A DNA stretch of 64,000 bases from positions 253,906,510 to 253,970,509 of the forward strand of contig NC_061512.1 in NCBI RefSeq assembly GCF_022539505.1. The letters run 5' to 3'. A program made the position numbers and the translations under genes. Position 1 is the first letter of the stretch, and every line of letters begins with the position of its first letter. This DNA comes from Lolium rigidum. Taxonomy: Eukaryota > Streptophyta > Magnoliopsida > Poales > Poaceae. Below are positions 24,096 to 36,640 of this stretch, one piece after another. The notes beneath the pieces were generated by a model that was given only the letters and a program-made list of their open reading frames with translations, did no database searches and was not told the origin of the DNA.

Positions 24096-24573
24096 TTAGT
24101 CCCCGAAGCTGGTATAGTCTGGCGGATCCTATCCAACAGACCATGCCAGGTTCTTTCTTTTTAGGATACCGGTTTAATCTATCCGGCCTTAGGCTTGGAT
24201 CCTGCATCTTTGCCCAGATCATCGCTATCTCTTCTCCTTAAGGCATTATCCGGTGTCTTATCCTCCGGCATCTTAGTCATTAAACACTTCCTCGGCGACG
24301 TCGAGAATATCTCGGGCCCCGCGTCTGTCAGTGACATGCGCACTGTAACTGACATGCCAGTGTCAGGGGTCACTTCGCTTCGACTCCCGCGCGTCCGTTT
24401 AATGCACCGCTGCGGATCGCACTAGCCGTTTTGGATCCCGTGTGCGCCTCCGTGTGGCCTCCCCTTTTTTTCGCGTGTACCTCTTGGCCACGTGGCGGCC
24501 CGTGGTGCGAACCGTCGCGGGCCGCGAGGCGAACCGCCGCGGCCCAGCGGTTTCCAGCCCATCTTCTCTCTCC

Positions 24574-24580
24574 TTTATAA
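24574..24580 (+). promoter_or_regulatory. TATA box for the element E antisense gene
   Basis: TTTATAA lies 468 bases before the proposed ATG at 25042, with a C/T-rich leader typical of plant promoters and an apparent GT-AG leader intron (24886-24988) between. Confidence 0.55.
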
Positions 24581-25041
24581 GCACAACTGCCCCTTCTTCT
24601 TCCTTTTCTCCGCATTCCCCTACCTTTGCGCATAGTGCTCCTCGCTTCTGCGCCTTCGCTGCTCTCCGTCCGCCGTTGCTCGCTTGAGCTTCGCCGCCCG
24701 GCGAACTTACGCCGCGCTTCCGCCGGACCTCGTCGTGCGGGAATCTTCTGCAGAACCTTCTTCGAGCGCGCTGCATTCTTGCTTCTTCGTGACCTTCTCC
24801 GCCTCGCCGTCGACGGCGCTCGTCGGCGATCGCAGGCCCCTTCCTTCGCTGGCGAGAGTCTTCCTCAGTGACTGCGACGCTCAAGGTTAGTTCCAATCTT
24901 ACTTCGCTCGCCATCTGCTTGCTTTTCAGATCTTGGGTCTACGGTGTTCTTATTTCCTCTTTTTCTTTGGTTTTCTTCTTACTCGTAGATCTTCACGCGG
25001 GGTCCAAGTGTGGGATTTCTGTTTTTTCGCCTACCCATCCA

Positions 25042-27728
25042 ATGTCTGACGAGGAATCTTCCTCCGCACCTTCTTCTTCTTTTCCCGTTAAGCGCCGTAG
25101 ACAATCTCCCGGCGAATCCACGGCTTCAGATCCGATGGAGACCGATTCCGGCAACCAGCAGGGATCCGGTAGCCACCAAGAGTCCGGTGGCCATTTAGAA
25201 TCCGGTAGCTTTAGCCAAGCTTCCGGTAGCCAAGAAGCGAGTAGCTCTGGCCCAACCTCTAGTAGTTCTAGCCAATCTTCCGGCGCAGAGCCTTCCCCAA
25301 TCACTCGCGGAGCCTGGATGGGCTCCAATGTCACTGAATTCGAGATCGACTGGTTATACCGGTCCCGAAGGATTCCGGAAGGAGTCTCTTGCCGGATTCC
25401 TGACGACGAAATCGAACCGGACCCCGAGCCCGGTGAACATGTTGTTTTTCTTGCTCACTTTGAACGTGGCTTCGGCCTTCCTGCCTCCCCCTTCCGTCGG
25501 CCAGCAGCCTTTGGTGCTGCATGTCTCCAAGGCCGCCAGGGATACCGCCACGAAGGCCACCGGTATTCTTGGCCGTATTACTGAGTTCCAACGCCAAGGC
25601 CGGGACTCAGGGCATCTCTCGCCTTATGCCCAAAAGTGGAACGCCACGGACATGACTCCGGCGACCCGCGGTCCGGGCAAGGACAGGCTGCCGGCACTTG
25701 ACCTCGTCGGGGACCGGTCTTCCGAGGAGCACTTCATGCGGCTTCGCAGCGCCGTGAAGGAGCTCGACGAGCGCGTGGTACGATGCCACGAACAATCTGA
25801 TGGTACGTTCTACTAACTTTTTCAATCTTTACCGGTTTCTTCGTTTCCGGCTTTGTTCTATCTTTTCTTTAGTTTCATGCCGGTTTCTCTCTTGTCTATC
25901 TTCCCGGTCCCCGAGTTTTGTGGTGAGAGCGCAGCTCTTAGTGCAAAACTTAACTTAAAAACTTAGCGTGAAACCGGCACCGCCGATCCCCGAGTTTCGG
26001 GTTAAACACCTTCTTCTTAGCGCACAACTTATCTTAGAAACGCGCAAAACCGGCACTGCCGATCCCCGAGTTTCGGGTTAAGAACTTTGTTCTTAGCGCA
26101 AAACTTATCTTAGAAACGCGCAAAACCGGCACTCGCCGATCCCGAGTTTCGGGTTAAGAACTCTGTTCTTAGCGCAAAACTTATCTTAGAAACGCGCAAA
26201 ACCGGCACTGCCAGTCCCCAAGTTTCGGGTTAAGAACTCTGTTCTTAGCGCAAAACTTATCTTAGAAACGCGCAAAACTTATCTTAGAAACGCGCAAAAC
26301 CGGCACTGCCAGTCCCCGAGTTTCGGGTTAAGAACTCTGTTCTTAGCGCAAAACTTAACTCATTTCTTCTTCTTGAACAGCTCACGGCTGACGCTCGGAA
26401 GGCCCTCTTTGAGGAGCTCTTATGGGAGCATCGGGAGCTCGCTGAGGCACACGATAAGTGCCAAGGTAAATTTTTGTTCTGCCGGCACATTTCTTACCGG
26501 AAACCTTTTTTCCTCCTAACATTCGCAATTTCTGCTTAACAGTGATCCCGGAAGCTTCCATTGACGCTCTCAAGGAGCAGCTCGCCACCGCCCAACGTAT
26601 AACTTTTCTCCTTTCTCCTGTTACCTTGGTTTCCTTTTCATATTTACTAGCATAATCTTGTTAATATTTTCTTTTCCGGCTTGCAGAGGAGAAGGACCAG
26701 CTCATCCGGCAGCATCGGGGAGGAGCCGAGCGCCCACAAGACCAGCTACCGAGAGCTCAAGTCCCGGCTCATTCAGGCCGGGGCTTGACCATGCCAAGGC
26801 CCTCAAAGCCGCCGAAGCCGATGCGGCGGCCAAGATGGGCGAGGCTGCGGAGGACGCCGGCAATGCCGCCGTGGTACCGCGGGCCGAGCCGGAGGAGCTG
26901 GCCAAAGCCCGGAAGGGTGTCGAGGAGAAAGCCGCGCGGCTGGAGGAGGAGCATAAGGAATGCAACCAGTTGATCCTGCAAACTGACACACTTGCCTACC
27001 GTGAGTCTTTTTCCTTTGCATACTTTGACTACTGCACACGAGCCTTTTTTCCTCCAACTCTATTTTCTTTTCGTTATCTTTCCTTTCGGTCTCTTTTTCT
27101 TCCGGATTCTTTTCCTTAGCCTTTTTCTTTCTTCGCACAGGCCTCTTTCCGGACTCACAGAAGTACGCTGTCAAGAAGGTTGACGCGCGCCGCAAGGACC
27201 AAGGCCAAGCGAATCTTGCCGTGCCATGGACGCCCAACGACCATCTGGTCGCGCTTAACGCGCGGGTGTCTCATATGCGCGCCATAGATCGCAATCTATC
27301 TGACATCCCTGATGTAGCTACCCAGCTCTTCAGGACTCTGTGGCCTGGCGAGGAGGTGCCGGATACCTTTTCCCTCATCGGCGACCGTCTCAAGGGCGCC
27401 GGCGAGGAGGATCCGCGAGTGGCGGTGCTCGCTGCCGCGCGCCGGAGCGGATTCCGCCCTCCGCGTCGCTTGTTCCTGGTACCCGGAGCTCGACCCGGAT
27501 GCCCTCACCGGAGTGCGCGAAGGCGCGGAAACCGATCTGGACCCGATTCTCACCGCTAAGCGGCAGGATCGTGCGTACCATATCGCGGAGTACGCCGAAA
27601 TGCGCACCTTCATCCCTCCCCCTCCTGATGTCAATGATTATCTTGATGAGGAGGAGGATGAAGCCGAGGAGGGGCCTCTAGACGACGCTGATGCTGGCGA
27701 CGCTCCTCCGGAAGCTCCTGCTGCCTAA
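25042..27728 (+). CDS. Element E antisense gene, spliced; Transposase_28-like N-terminus plus coiled coil
   Basis: This gene runs opposite to gag-pol. ATG 25042 opens MSDEESSSAPSSSFPVKRRR, then a Ser/Gly/Gln-rich stretch, then GAWMGSNVTEFEIDWLYRS and ERGFGLPAS. That is the start of the domain known as putative gypsy-type transposon (Transposase_28). The rest of the domain seems deleted and the frame shifts near 25490. Exons: 25042-25802, 26381-26465, 26543-26596, 26687-27000 and 27141-27728, with GT-AG introns between them and one in the leader. Exons 2-4 encode Lys/Glu/Ala-rich coiled coil (EEKDQLIRQH, EPEELAKARKG). The end is acidic and stops at 27726-27728. Function unknown. D has a homologue. 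Confidence 0.65.
25972..26360 (+). repeat. Tandem repeat of about 76 bp inside an intron
   Basis: About five copies of a unit containing AACCGGCACTGCC, CCCGAGTTTCGGG (an inverted repeat), TTAAGAACTCTGTTCTTAGC (another inverted repeat) and AAACTTATCTTAGAAACGCG. One copy near 26265-26295 carries a partial internal duplication. It lies wholly in the intron 25803-26380 of the antisense gene. Confidence 0.8.
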
Positions 27729-28436
27729 TTACCTGCCTTAAGATTTACCTTGTCGTGCTGTTTGGCCCTGCGTGCCTTAAAACAATGCTCTGTTAAATTC
27801 TACCCCGGTATGCCGGGGTTTATGATGTAAAACTTTAAACCTGCTTTTGGTTGTGGCACAACAGTTTATGCCGGTATGTTATACCGGTGTTAATTATCTT
27901 ATGTTTGCCTTAGCATATTTGCTCATGGTTTTGCTTTTATCCTGTACCGCAAAAATTTCTAGATCGTTTCCGCATCCAATTCGATGCACACTTGGTTCTT
28001 TGGCCTTGGCTCTGCCTGCCTTCTCTGGGCGTTCTTTGGCGTATGAGCACAAGGTTCTTTCACCAAAACAAGCATCTTCTTGAACTTAGAAATAACTCGA
28101 AATTTTTGCAAAAAACCGGTATAACCGGGGTTAGTTAAACTTTTCCGGATTGTTCTTTCCCGCTCCTTCTCTTCGCAGTTCATGTGCTTATCCCCTACCG
28201 GTTTATCTTGCTTGCCATGAAGCCGGTTTGCGGACAGCAGCAGAGTCGAAGACTCCGGTAGGGTTTAGCACACTACTAAACCGGAATGAAAAAACGCTCA
28301 ATAAGCAACCGGTAAACTGAAAAAATAGACAAGTTACATGCAACTTAGTGGGGTAGTCCCCGAGATTCACTCAAGGTTCCGACATCTTTTATTCATAGCA
28401 AATAAGGTACAAAAAGGAACTTCTTACACCACAACT
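27729..28436. other. Convergent gap between the antisense gene and pol of element E
   Basis: Both genes end here, tail to tail. No ORF of note. A small hairpin CCCCGGTATGCCGGGG lies at 27803-27818, about 75 bases after the antisense stop. Either transcript could be polyadenylated here. Confidence 0.5.
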
Positions 28437-31400
28437 TCAAGAGTAGAAAGGACGCAACAAGGCTACATTCCATGGACGCTTGGTCTCCTCTCCGGACCTG
28501 TCCGCCTTTCCTTTCTTCCATTCCCGTGCATCAATCAGGTAGTAGGCATCATTGTGGAGAGCCTTGCTCACAATGAAAGGCCCTTCCCACAGCGGGGAAA
28601 GCTTGTGCCCGCCTTCGGTGTGCTGCACCGGGCGTAGCACCGAGTCCCCTTCCCGAACACTCTCGGGTTAACCTTCCAGCTGTGATAGCGTCCGAGGTTC
28701 TCGTCGGTAAATGGCTGTTCTTGCCAAGGCCAGCTCTCTTGCTTCTTCTAGCAAGTCCACATCGTTCTCTCGAGCTTCCTTTACCTCTTCTTCGTTATAG
28801 AGCCGCACCCTTGGTGAGTCATGGAGAATGTCGGTTGGTATGACCGCTTCTCGCTCCATAAACCATGAAAAATGGAGTGTATCCGGTAGACCGGTTTGGA
28901 GTAGTTCTTATGCTCCACGACAGACGATGGTAGCTCATCGAGCCAACACCCCGGCGGTTTTTCCACCGCATCGATGAGTCTCGGTTTGATACCGGAAAGA
29001 ACCAAGGCGTTTGTTCTTTCCACTTGGCCATTGCCTTGTGGGTGTGCGACTGAGCACAAATCCAACCGGATGTTGTTGTCCTCACAAAATCTTTTGAACT
29101 CACCTTGAGCAAAGTTTGTGCCATTGTCAGTGATGATACTATGTGGGTACCCATACCGCAAAATGACATCTTTTAAGAATTTAACCGCTGTGCGCCCATC
29201 ACACTTTGCGATGGGTTTGACTTCTAGCCACTTGGTGAATTTGTCCACCATAACCAAGATGTGGGTCATGTTTCCCCTTGCTGTTTTGAATGGGCCAACC
29301 ATGTCTAGGCACCAAACTGAGAACGGCCAAGTCAATGGTATCGTTTTTAAGCCGGAGGCCGGGGTATGATTTTGCTTGGCGTACCTCTGGCACCCGTTGC
29401 ATTTTCTTACCATATCCTCCGCATTCTCCAAAGCTGTTGGCCAATAGAACCCATGCCGGAACACCTTTGCCACCAGCGCTCTCGAGGAAGCGTGATGCCC
29501 ACACTCTCCTCGGTGAATTTCCTCGAGCATTTCCTTTCCTTCTTCCGGTTCCACACATCTTTGGAGGACACCGGTAACACTTCTCTTGTACATCTCGCCA
29601 TTGATGATGGTGTAAGCCTTGGATCTCCTTTGGATTCTTCTTGACTCATTTTCGTCAACCGGCAAGGTGCCGTTGACCAGGAATTCCTTAATAGGTTTAA
29701 CCCATGACGGTGTCTCCCTAACCAGAAACACTGGTAGGTCTATGTCCATGCTATCCACCAGCATTGTTTCCCCCGGTACCGGCGCGGCAGCGGTCGATCT
29801 TACCGGAACAGTCCCCGAGTTTACCGGAACAGTCCCCGGGTTTCCTTCGTCGATATCCATTGGTACGATGTGTGACTCCGGTACAAAAATTGATTCCGAC
29901 TCCGGACTTGGCTTGATTGATGGTACTCTCGTGTGTGCCAAGGCTATTCCGGGAGGAATTTCTTGTCTGGACGAGCCCAGCTTGGACAAAGCATCCGCAG
30001 CTTCGTTTTCTGCACGCGGTACATGGTGAAATTCACACCCTTCGAAGAAGCCGGCAATCTTCTGCACGTGAAACCGGTATGAGGCCATGTTGGCGTCTTT
30101 TGCGTCCCAATCTCCGGAACACTGCTGCACCACAAGATCTGAATCTCCATAGCAAATGATCCGGTGTGCACCGATTTCTTTTGCGACCTTAAGCCCATGG
30201 ATCAAAGCCTCGTATTCAGCGACATTGTTTGATGCCCTGAAATGTACTTGTAAAACATACCGGAGATGATCTCCCTTTGGTGAGGTTAGCACCACACCGG
30301 CACCTAGACCCTCTTTGAGCTTGGATCCATCAAAGTGCATTTTCCAGTATTCTAGTCTTTGATCCGGGGGCTTGTATTGCATTTCCGCCCAATCGACCAA
30401 AAAATCAGCTAAAGCTTGCGATTTGATGGCGTCTCTTCTTTCGTACACCGGAACATACGGTGATATTTGTATTGCCCATTTCGCAATCCTGCCGCTAGCG
30501 TCCTTGTTGCTCATGATATCGGAGATGGGTGCTTCACTCACCACCTTTATAGGATGTTCCTCAAAGTAGTGCTTGAGCTTGGTGGCGGCCATAAACACGC
30601 CATAGGTCATTTTCTGGAAGTGCGGGTAGTTTTGCTTTGAGAGGGAGAGCACCTCGCTCAGGTAGTATACCGGCCTCTGGACGGTTTTTCCTTCCTCTTC
30701 TCTTTCTACTACCACAACAACGCGCACGACCCGGTTGGTTGCTGCTATGTATAGCAACATTGGTTCTCTTTCCAATGGCGAAGCCAATATTGGCGCGGTA
30801 GCTAACATTGTTTTCAGCTCCTTGAACGCCGCGTCCGCCTGAGGGGTCCAGACGAATTTATCGGATTTTCTCATTAAAGCATATAGCGGCAGGGCCTTTT
30901 CTCCTAACCTGCTTATGAACCGGCTTAGCGATGCTAAGCTTCCGGTGAACTTTTGTATGTCCTTCAGATCTTGTGGTATCGTCATTCTCTCAATTGCCCT
31001 GATCTTTACCGGATTGACCTCAATGCCTCGGCTTGAGACGAGGAAACCCAGCAGCTTGCCGGCAGGGACACCGAAAGTACATTTTGCCGGATTGAGTTTC
31101 ATCCGGAACCTTCTTAGGTTATCAAACGTTTGCCGGATATCATCGATTAGGGTATCTTTTACCTTAGTTTTTATCACGATGTCATCCACATACACCCGCA
31201 CATTCTTTCCGATTTGATCAAACAAGCATTTTTGCATACAGTGCGGTACGTTGCACCGGCGTTGCGCAAACCAAAAGGCATAGTGATATAGCAGTAAGCC
31301 CCGTGCGGGGTAATGAACGCAGCTTTTATTTGATCTTCCTTTTTCAAGGGGATTTGGTGGAAACCGGAGTACGCATCCAGGAAAGACAACAACTCACACC

Positions 31401-31630
31401 CGACAGGTGGAATCAATCACTTGATCGATCCGCGGTAAAGGAAAAGGATCTCTTGGGCAAGCCTTGTTGAGGTTGGTGTAGTCGATGCACATGCGCCACA
31501 CCTTTGGAGCTTTTGCCTCCGGGTTCTCATCTTTCTTCTTTTCAACCATCACCGGATTGGCTAGCCACTCAGTATGCGTGACTTCCACAATGAAACCGGC
31601 AACCAGACATCTTCGTCACCTCTTCTCCAA
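28437..31630 (-). pseudogene. Element E pol: RT, two RNase H domains, integrase (nearly intact)
   Basis: Copies element RNA to DNA and integrates it. RT motifs: TEWLANPVMVEKK (about 31570), RMCIDYTNLNKACP, FLDAYSGFHQIPL and the catalytic YVDD at 31181-31192. The long frame 31237-28781 (818 codons) holds the Gypsy RNase H (about 30870-30360), then a second archaeal/plant-type RNase H (HFDGSK at about 30330, YGDSDLV at about 30150, ending ADALSKLG). The integrase has a CGHHAS...CNGCQ zinc site, D in CLDMVGPF, D in ITDNGTNF and E in GNGQVERTN. Breaks occur near 31230, 28950 and 28650. The C-terminus ends LLRPFYS at 28437. Double RNase H is characteristic of the Tat lineage. Confidence 0.88.
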
Positions 31631-31933
31631 TGATCTTCCTCCTATCTTCGCCGAACCGGCGCAATGGTTGTCGCACCGGCTTGGCATCCTTCCGAACGTT
31701 TAGAGAGTGCTCAGCCAGCTCCTCGGAACACCTACCAAGTCATCGCAGACCAGGCAAAGATATTCCGATTCTCACGGAGGAAGCCGACGAGCGCGCTTTC
31801 CTATGCCTCACCGAGACCGGCACCGATACGAACGGTACGCTCGTGGAAAGCCGGGTCCAAGCACGATGTCCTTTGTTTCCTTTGTCGGTTTGAACGCCTG
31901 GAGCGCTCGGACTTGCACTCATTGCCGCTAAGC

Positions 31934-33025
31934 TCAACCGTGAGGACCGAGCCGGCGCAATCGCGGTTTGCATCCTTCTTTTTCCTCCGCGATCACCAGC
32001 GATTCCGCTAGGTTTGACCCGTGCAGATGCTCGTTTCCGGTGAGATTTTGTAGTTTCCCACCACGGTCGGAGGTCCACGAGGTGCCGGCATCTTCATCTT
32101 GAGATACGCCGTGTGGGTCGAGGCCATGAAGGCCGCCGGTGTCGGTCTCCCCGAGCAAAGCATGGTACGGACTATCTAAGTCCACCACCTCAAACTCAAG
32201 GTTTTCAACCCGGCAATTGTCACGTCCTCCAAACGACACATCCACCCGGACTTTTCCAACCGGTGCGCAGGACAAACCCGGAACGATTCCATGGAACGTC
32301 GTGTGCGTTGGCTGAAGCATGTTTTCTGTTATGCCCAACGTATGCATGGTGTGCTTGTACATTATGTTTATGCTGCTCCCATTGTCTATCAGCACTTTGC
32401 TGAACTTGACGCGAGTCGTTGGCCCTTTCATGATTGGGTCCACCACGAGAGCGTAGCCACCCGGGTTCGGCATGATTTTAGGGTGATCCCGGTATGACCA
32501 CGAGAGTTCCTGATCTGCCCATGGCATGTATTTTGGCACTGCCGGCATCACCGCGTTCACCTCCATGGAACGACGGCGCAGGCTTTGCTTGTCCGTTGGC
32601 TCAGTTACGAACACGACACAGCACACATCTGGGTCCTTATAAACGTTCCGGCCCAAGGGTGTCGGTGGAGGTGGTTGGCCGTAGCCTTCTCCCACCTGAT
32701 TGACTTGCTGATACTGCTGCTGTTTTGTCGAGGGTGTACCGGCAAGGCGTTTGCCCCGGTAAGCGGTGGTGGTGGTGGTAGGCTGCTGCTGACGCGGCAT
32801 GTCCGGTGGTGGCATCATTGCATTGCCCCCTTGTCCTTGGGTGTCTTTTACCGCCCCCTTTTGCATCAAGTACTTGGTCCGGGTACAATCTTTTGTCAAG
32901 TGGTTGGATGGGTGAGCCGGATTCGGCGTGTGCCACGGCAAGGTTGATCCATGGCAGCTTCCATGGTGTATTTCGCGGGTTCTTGCCGGGTCTTTTTCTG
33001 GCCCCAGGGTTTCTTTTCGACCCAC
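31934..33025 (-). pseudogene. Element E gag C-terminus and aspartic protease
   Basis: This frame begins in the nucleocapsid: PAHPSNHLTKDCTRTKYL near residues 36-53 resembles a zinc knuckle. A Gln/Pro-rich linker follows, then the protease with LIDNGSSINIMY near 32370-32405, where D(T/N)G is the catalytic aspartate motif, and YHALLGE further on. The protease would cut the polyprotein. The frame is lost after about 32060 and resumes as RT at about 31590. Confidence 0.75.
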
Positions 33026-33085
33026 TGTTTCTTAGGACCAGCCCATGGCTGCGATCCGGTTCTTTGCCTCTGGCTGCCGCTGGCA

Positions 33086-35196
33086 TCAGAGTTTTCCTGC
33101 ACAGCAGCAACTTGCTGCGAGCCATACCTTCGATCCGGGAAATCTTCCCTCCTTTTGTTGTTCCGGTTGTCCCGTGCATCGCTGTTGAGGCGGGTTTGAT
33201 TGTTCCGGCCCAGCTTGTATCGCCGGTTGCATTGGGTCTCCCAACGCGTAGTTATCCGCCACACGCATCATCTCCGCCAACGTTGTTGGCATGTTCCTCT
33301 CGCAGCCTTTGCCACAAAGGCGAACCTCGCCGGCATCCTTGGCTAAACCAAGCGATGGCCCGTGCCTCTATCACTCCTTCACAAGAATTTCTGGTGGAGT
33401 TCCACCGGGTCGGGTAATCCCGATCTGTTTCTTGCGGGCGCCGCACGCACAAAGCGAGCCGCCGAGGCCTGTTTGGCCTTCTCGTAGGTGCTCGCTGAAG
33501 TTGCTCACAAAAGCTTCCTCAAAGTCCAACCAGCCATTTATGCTTCCTTCCGGCAAGTTGTTCAGCCAGATTCTTGCCGGTCCTACTAGGAACGTCGGCA
33601 CAATTCTCACAGCCCAACGCCGGTTTCCTCCTCCAGCTATGAATCCTCCGCCACCAGCAACGTATACCGCGGTCACGTAATCCGCGAGCCAGTCTTCCGG
33701 CTTAGTGGTGCCATCGTACGTTTTGGTGTCACGGGGCAACTGAAAGTTGCGAACTGGTTGTGGCTCTTTCATGATCCTTGGGCCAAAGCATTTTGGACCC
33801 GGGGGACCCTCTGCCTCAATCATTTTAGACAGGTACACTCTGTCCAGACGGTGCCTCGCATCCCGTTCCGGCAAGTTTCTTTCTCCCAACCGCTCTCCCA
33901 AAGGTTTGCGGTAAGCGGTGAGTCTTGTTGAATCAGCTTCATCGTAACGTTCTGGTGCCGCGGCCCTTGCCTGCCGGTACCTTGGTGGAGGCATCTCCTC
34001 CTCATCATACGCTGCCCTTGCAGCCGGATAGTTTTGCCCGGTTTCGTGTCTACCGGCATGATTGTTTCCGGCATAGCCTTCCTTGGCGTAGCCTCGCTCT
34101 GCCCCTTGGCTTTTTCTACCGGCATCGTGTTGCCCGGCTTGTTGTTTACCGGCAAGGACCGGATCGTACACAGTCATCTGCCGTGCGTTCACTTCTTTTT
34201 CTCTTCTTCTGTCCGGATGGGGGGACGAGGCCTGCCCATGGGACTTGCTTCCGGCATTCTTTGTTGAACGCGCGGATTTCGAGGCTATAGCCTTGTTCGA
34301 GCTTAGCCAGCTGCCTCGGCGTTCTGCTGCTCTACGAGTATCTAGCGGCTCTCGACACGCTCTTGTTGTTTTGCCGAGCCTCTCCGGTAGCGAGTCACAC
34401 GGATCTACAGCAGCCTTAGCAGCTTTTATGGTTTTATCCGGGCTACCGTACTTAGGTTTCTCTACGATGCTAGCGGATGCGAGAGGTACTTTTACCGGTA
34501 AGAACTTCCTTACGCAAATCCCGATCTAGATTGCGAGCCTTAAGCCGGTTTTCCGGTATCCTAGCAGCATGAGCGCTAACAGAAGCAAAGCCATGGGCAG
34601 CGTTATACTCACGTACGGTTAGGTTCAGCTCGCGCCGCGCCCGACGACGTCTTTGCCGCTCTCGAGTATCTTCTGGCGTTGCGCCTCCAGCTCCGCCTGA
34701 GCCGTTGCCGGGTCGATGTTCTGCGCGATGGGCGTCGCCAGCACGTTCATCGCCGCCTGGAGAGGTGTTGCCGGTGGTGCGGAAGATGCTCCCGGCGCGC
34801 CGGTGTCGCGCTCCAGCGGTGGCTTGGCCGCACGGGTCGCAGCCGCACGACCAGCAACTTCGTCCGCAGCCTCCTTGCCCGCGCCGGCGGCGCCAGCCAT
34901 CATCACCTCGACGCTGCCGGCGGCGCGGCCTGCACAGAGCCACCTTGGCGGGTCCGGTGCCACCAGCACCGGCGAGAGGCGCTGGCGCACGGGGACGGTG
35001 CCGAAGTAGACGCGGTGGCTGCCGAACTCGATGATGCGGCCGTTCTTGGGGAAGATGCCGCCGTTGGCGAAGCAGCCCGCGTTGTCGTTGATGAAGTCGA
35101 TGGAGTAGAAGCTCTGGACGAGCGCAGACACTGTCCGCTCGCCGGCGAACTCGAGGATGCCCGCCCGAATATGTATTCCAGCATGCGCCACTTCAT
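33086..35196 (-). pseudogene. Element E gag, frame-broken
   Basis: It begins just after the primer-binding site with an ATG at 35196. A frame with SYSIDFINDN-like and GSHRVYFGTVPV residues runs down to about 34625. The capsid core is at about 33800-33480: RNFQLPRDTKTYDG, FLVGPARIWLNNLP, GWLDFEEAFVSNF. The frame changes several times, often at CTG/CAG-type positions. Gag forms the particle in which reverse transcription takes place. Confidence 0.7.
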
Positions 35197-35214
35197 GCCC
35201 CACGGTGGGCGCCA
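35197..35214 (-). promoter_or_regulatory. Element E primer-binding site
   Basis: On the minus strand TGGCGCCCACCGTGGGGC lies two bases after the LTR end. Element D has the identical site at 40102-40119. Confidence 0.8.
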
Positions 35215-35216
35215 AC

Positions 35217-35412
35217 TGTCGTCGTGGTGAACAGACAGATGCCATAGGATGGCTTAGGTTGGGGCCGAATGGACGCAAGAGGATTCGGGGGAGGGTTTGT
35301 GACTAGACGGGATGAACTTCCGGATGGTTTCCTCAAGAACTTAGCCAAGGCTAGAGGTTGAAGAAGAAAGACACAAGGAAGAACTCGCTCTAGATCATCT
35401 TCTCTATAGATC
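35217..35412 (-). repeat. Element E 5' LTR, left fragment
   Basis: Matches 23375-23570 and is broken at 35412 by the B2 insertion, with target duplication AGATC at 35408-35412. Confidence 0.92.
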
Positions 35413-36579
35413 TGTTATCACCAGAATTTGACCGAGTCAGAGGTAGGCCGCGATCAAGATGGACTCGAAGAATATATATATGGAAGAAATACGTGAATCG
35501 GCCTTATATGCAAAGTTTGGGCTAGTTTGCCCTTGTATCTGTAACATATTAGATTACGTGTCGGTTAAGAGTTAGAGTTTTACCCGTGCACGGTTAGGTG
35601 CACACCCACGTTAGAAAGTCCCTTGGACTATAAATATGTATCTAGGGTTTATGGAATAAACAACAACCAACGTTCAACACAAACAAATCTCGGCGCATCG
35701 CCAACTCCTTCGTCTCGAGGGTTTCTCCGGTAAGCACCATGCTGCCTAGATCGCATCTTGCGATCTAGGCAGCACAAGCCTGCCCACGTTGTTCATGCGT
35801 TGCTCGTGCCGAAGCCTTTTTGATGGCGAGCAACGTAGTTATCTTAGATGTGTTAGGGTTAGCATTGTTCTTCGAATTACATGCTTTCGTTATGCAACCC
35901 TTGCACGTCTAGCCGCCCTTACACCTATCTTAGGTGTAGGGGCGGCACCCCGCTTGATCATAGTTTAGTAGATCTGATCCGTTACGGTTGCTCCTTGTTT
36001 CATCAAGGATTAGTTTAACATCCGCAATAGTTAGGCCTTACAAAGGGTTGGAGGATCCAGCGGCGTGTAGGGTGACGTTTGCTAGCCCTAGAAAGGATGT
36101 TCGGGGATCAACCTCGTGTTGGTTTTTAGGCCCTGTCTAGGATCGGCTTACGGTCACCGTGCGCGAGCGCGAGGCCCAATCGTGAGTAGGATGATCCGAT
36201 TATGCGGTGAAAACCCTAAATCGTCGTAGATCTAATTAGCTTTATCTTGATCAAGCAGGACCACCATATATTCGGACACCTCGTTCGAATCATGGGTGGA
36301 TCGGCTCTTTGAGCCGATTCACGAGGATAACTCGAGAGCCGATCGAGGCTCGTATTTAATGTTTACGTGTATGCCATGCAGGAAACTAAGCGAGGCATCA
36401 TCCACACCTTCCCCGACCGGTATAGGTCAGGTGGCACGCCCTTGCGATAGCATCGGACGTGCGACCAGGAGGCTTTGCGGGCCGTCGCTCCGGGGACCGG
36501 GGCCAGCCCGCAGCCCTAGTTGTTCCCGGCTCTACTGTGTTGCCCGTCTCTGCCCGCCAGGGGGTTTCTGACGTCAACA
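35413..36579 (+). repeat. B2 5' LTR
   Basis: 1167 bp, TGTTATCACC...GACGTCAACA, followed by the primer-binding site at 36585-36602. Hairpin 1 (35741-35773) has a 15 bp perfect stem, hairpin 2 is at 35912-35946 and hairpin 3 at 36300-36318. Confidence 0.93.
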
Positions 36580-36640
36580 CATTCTGGCACGCCCGGTGGG
36601 ACAACCTTCGACATCCACAACATCGCCATCTACATCCGAG

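Noticed and set aside
25972..26360. Regular repeats as a CRISPR-like array
   Set aside because: Direct tandem repeats without unique spacers, in a plant retrotransposon intron.
28781..31237. 818-codon open frame as a possible host gene
   Set aside because: It carries YVDD, two RNase H domains and an integrase DDE core; it is retrotransposon pol of element E.
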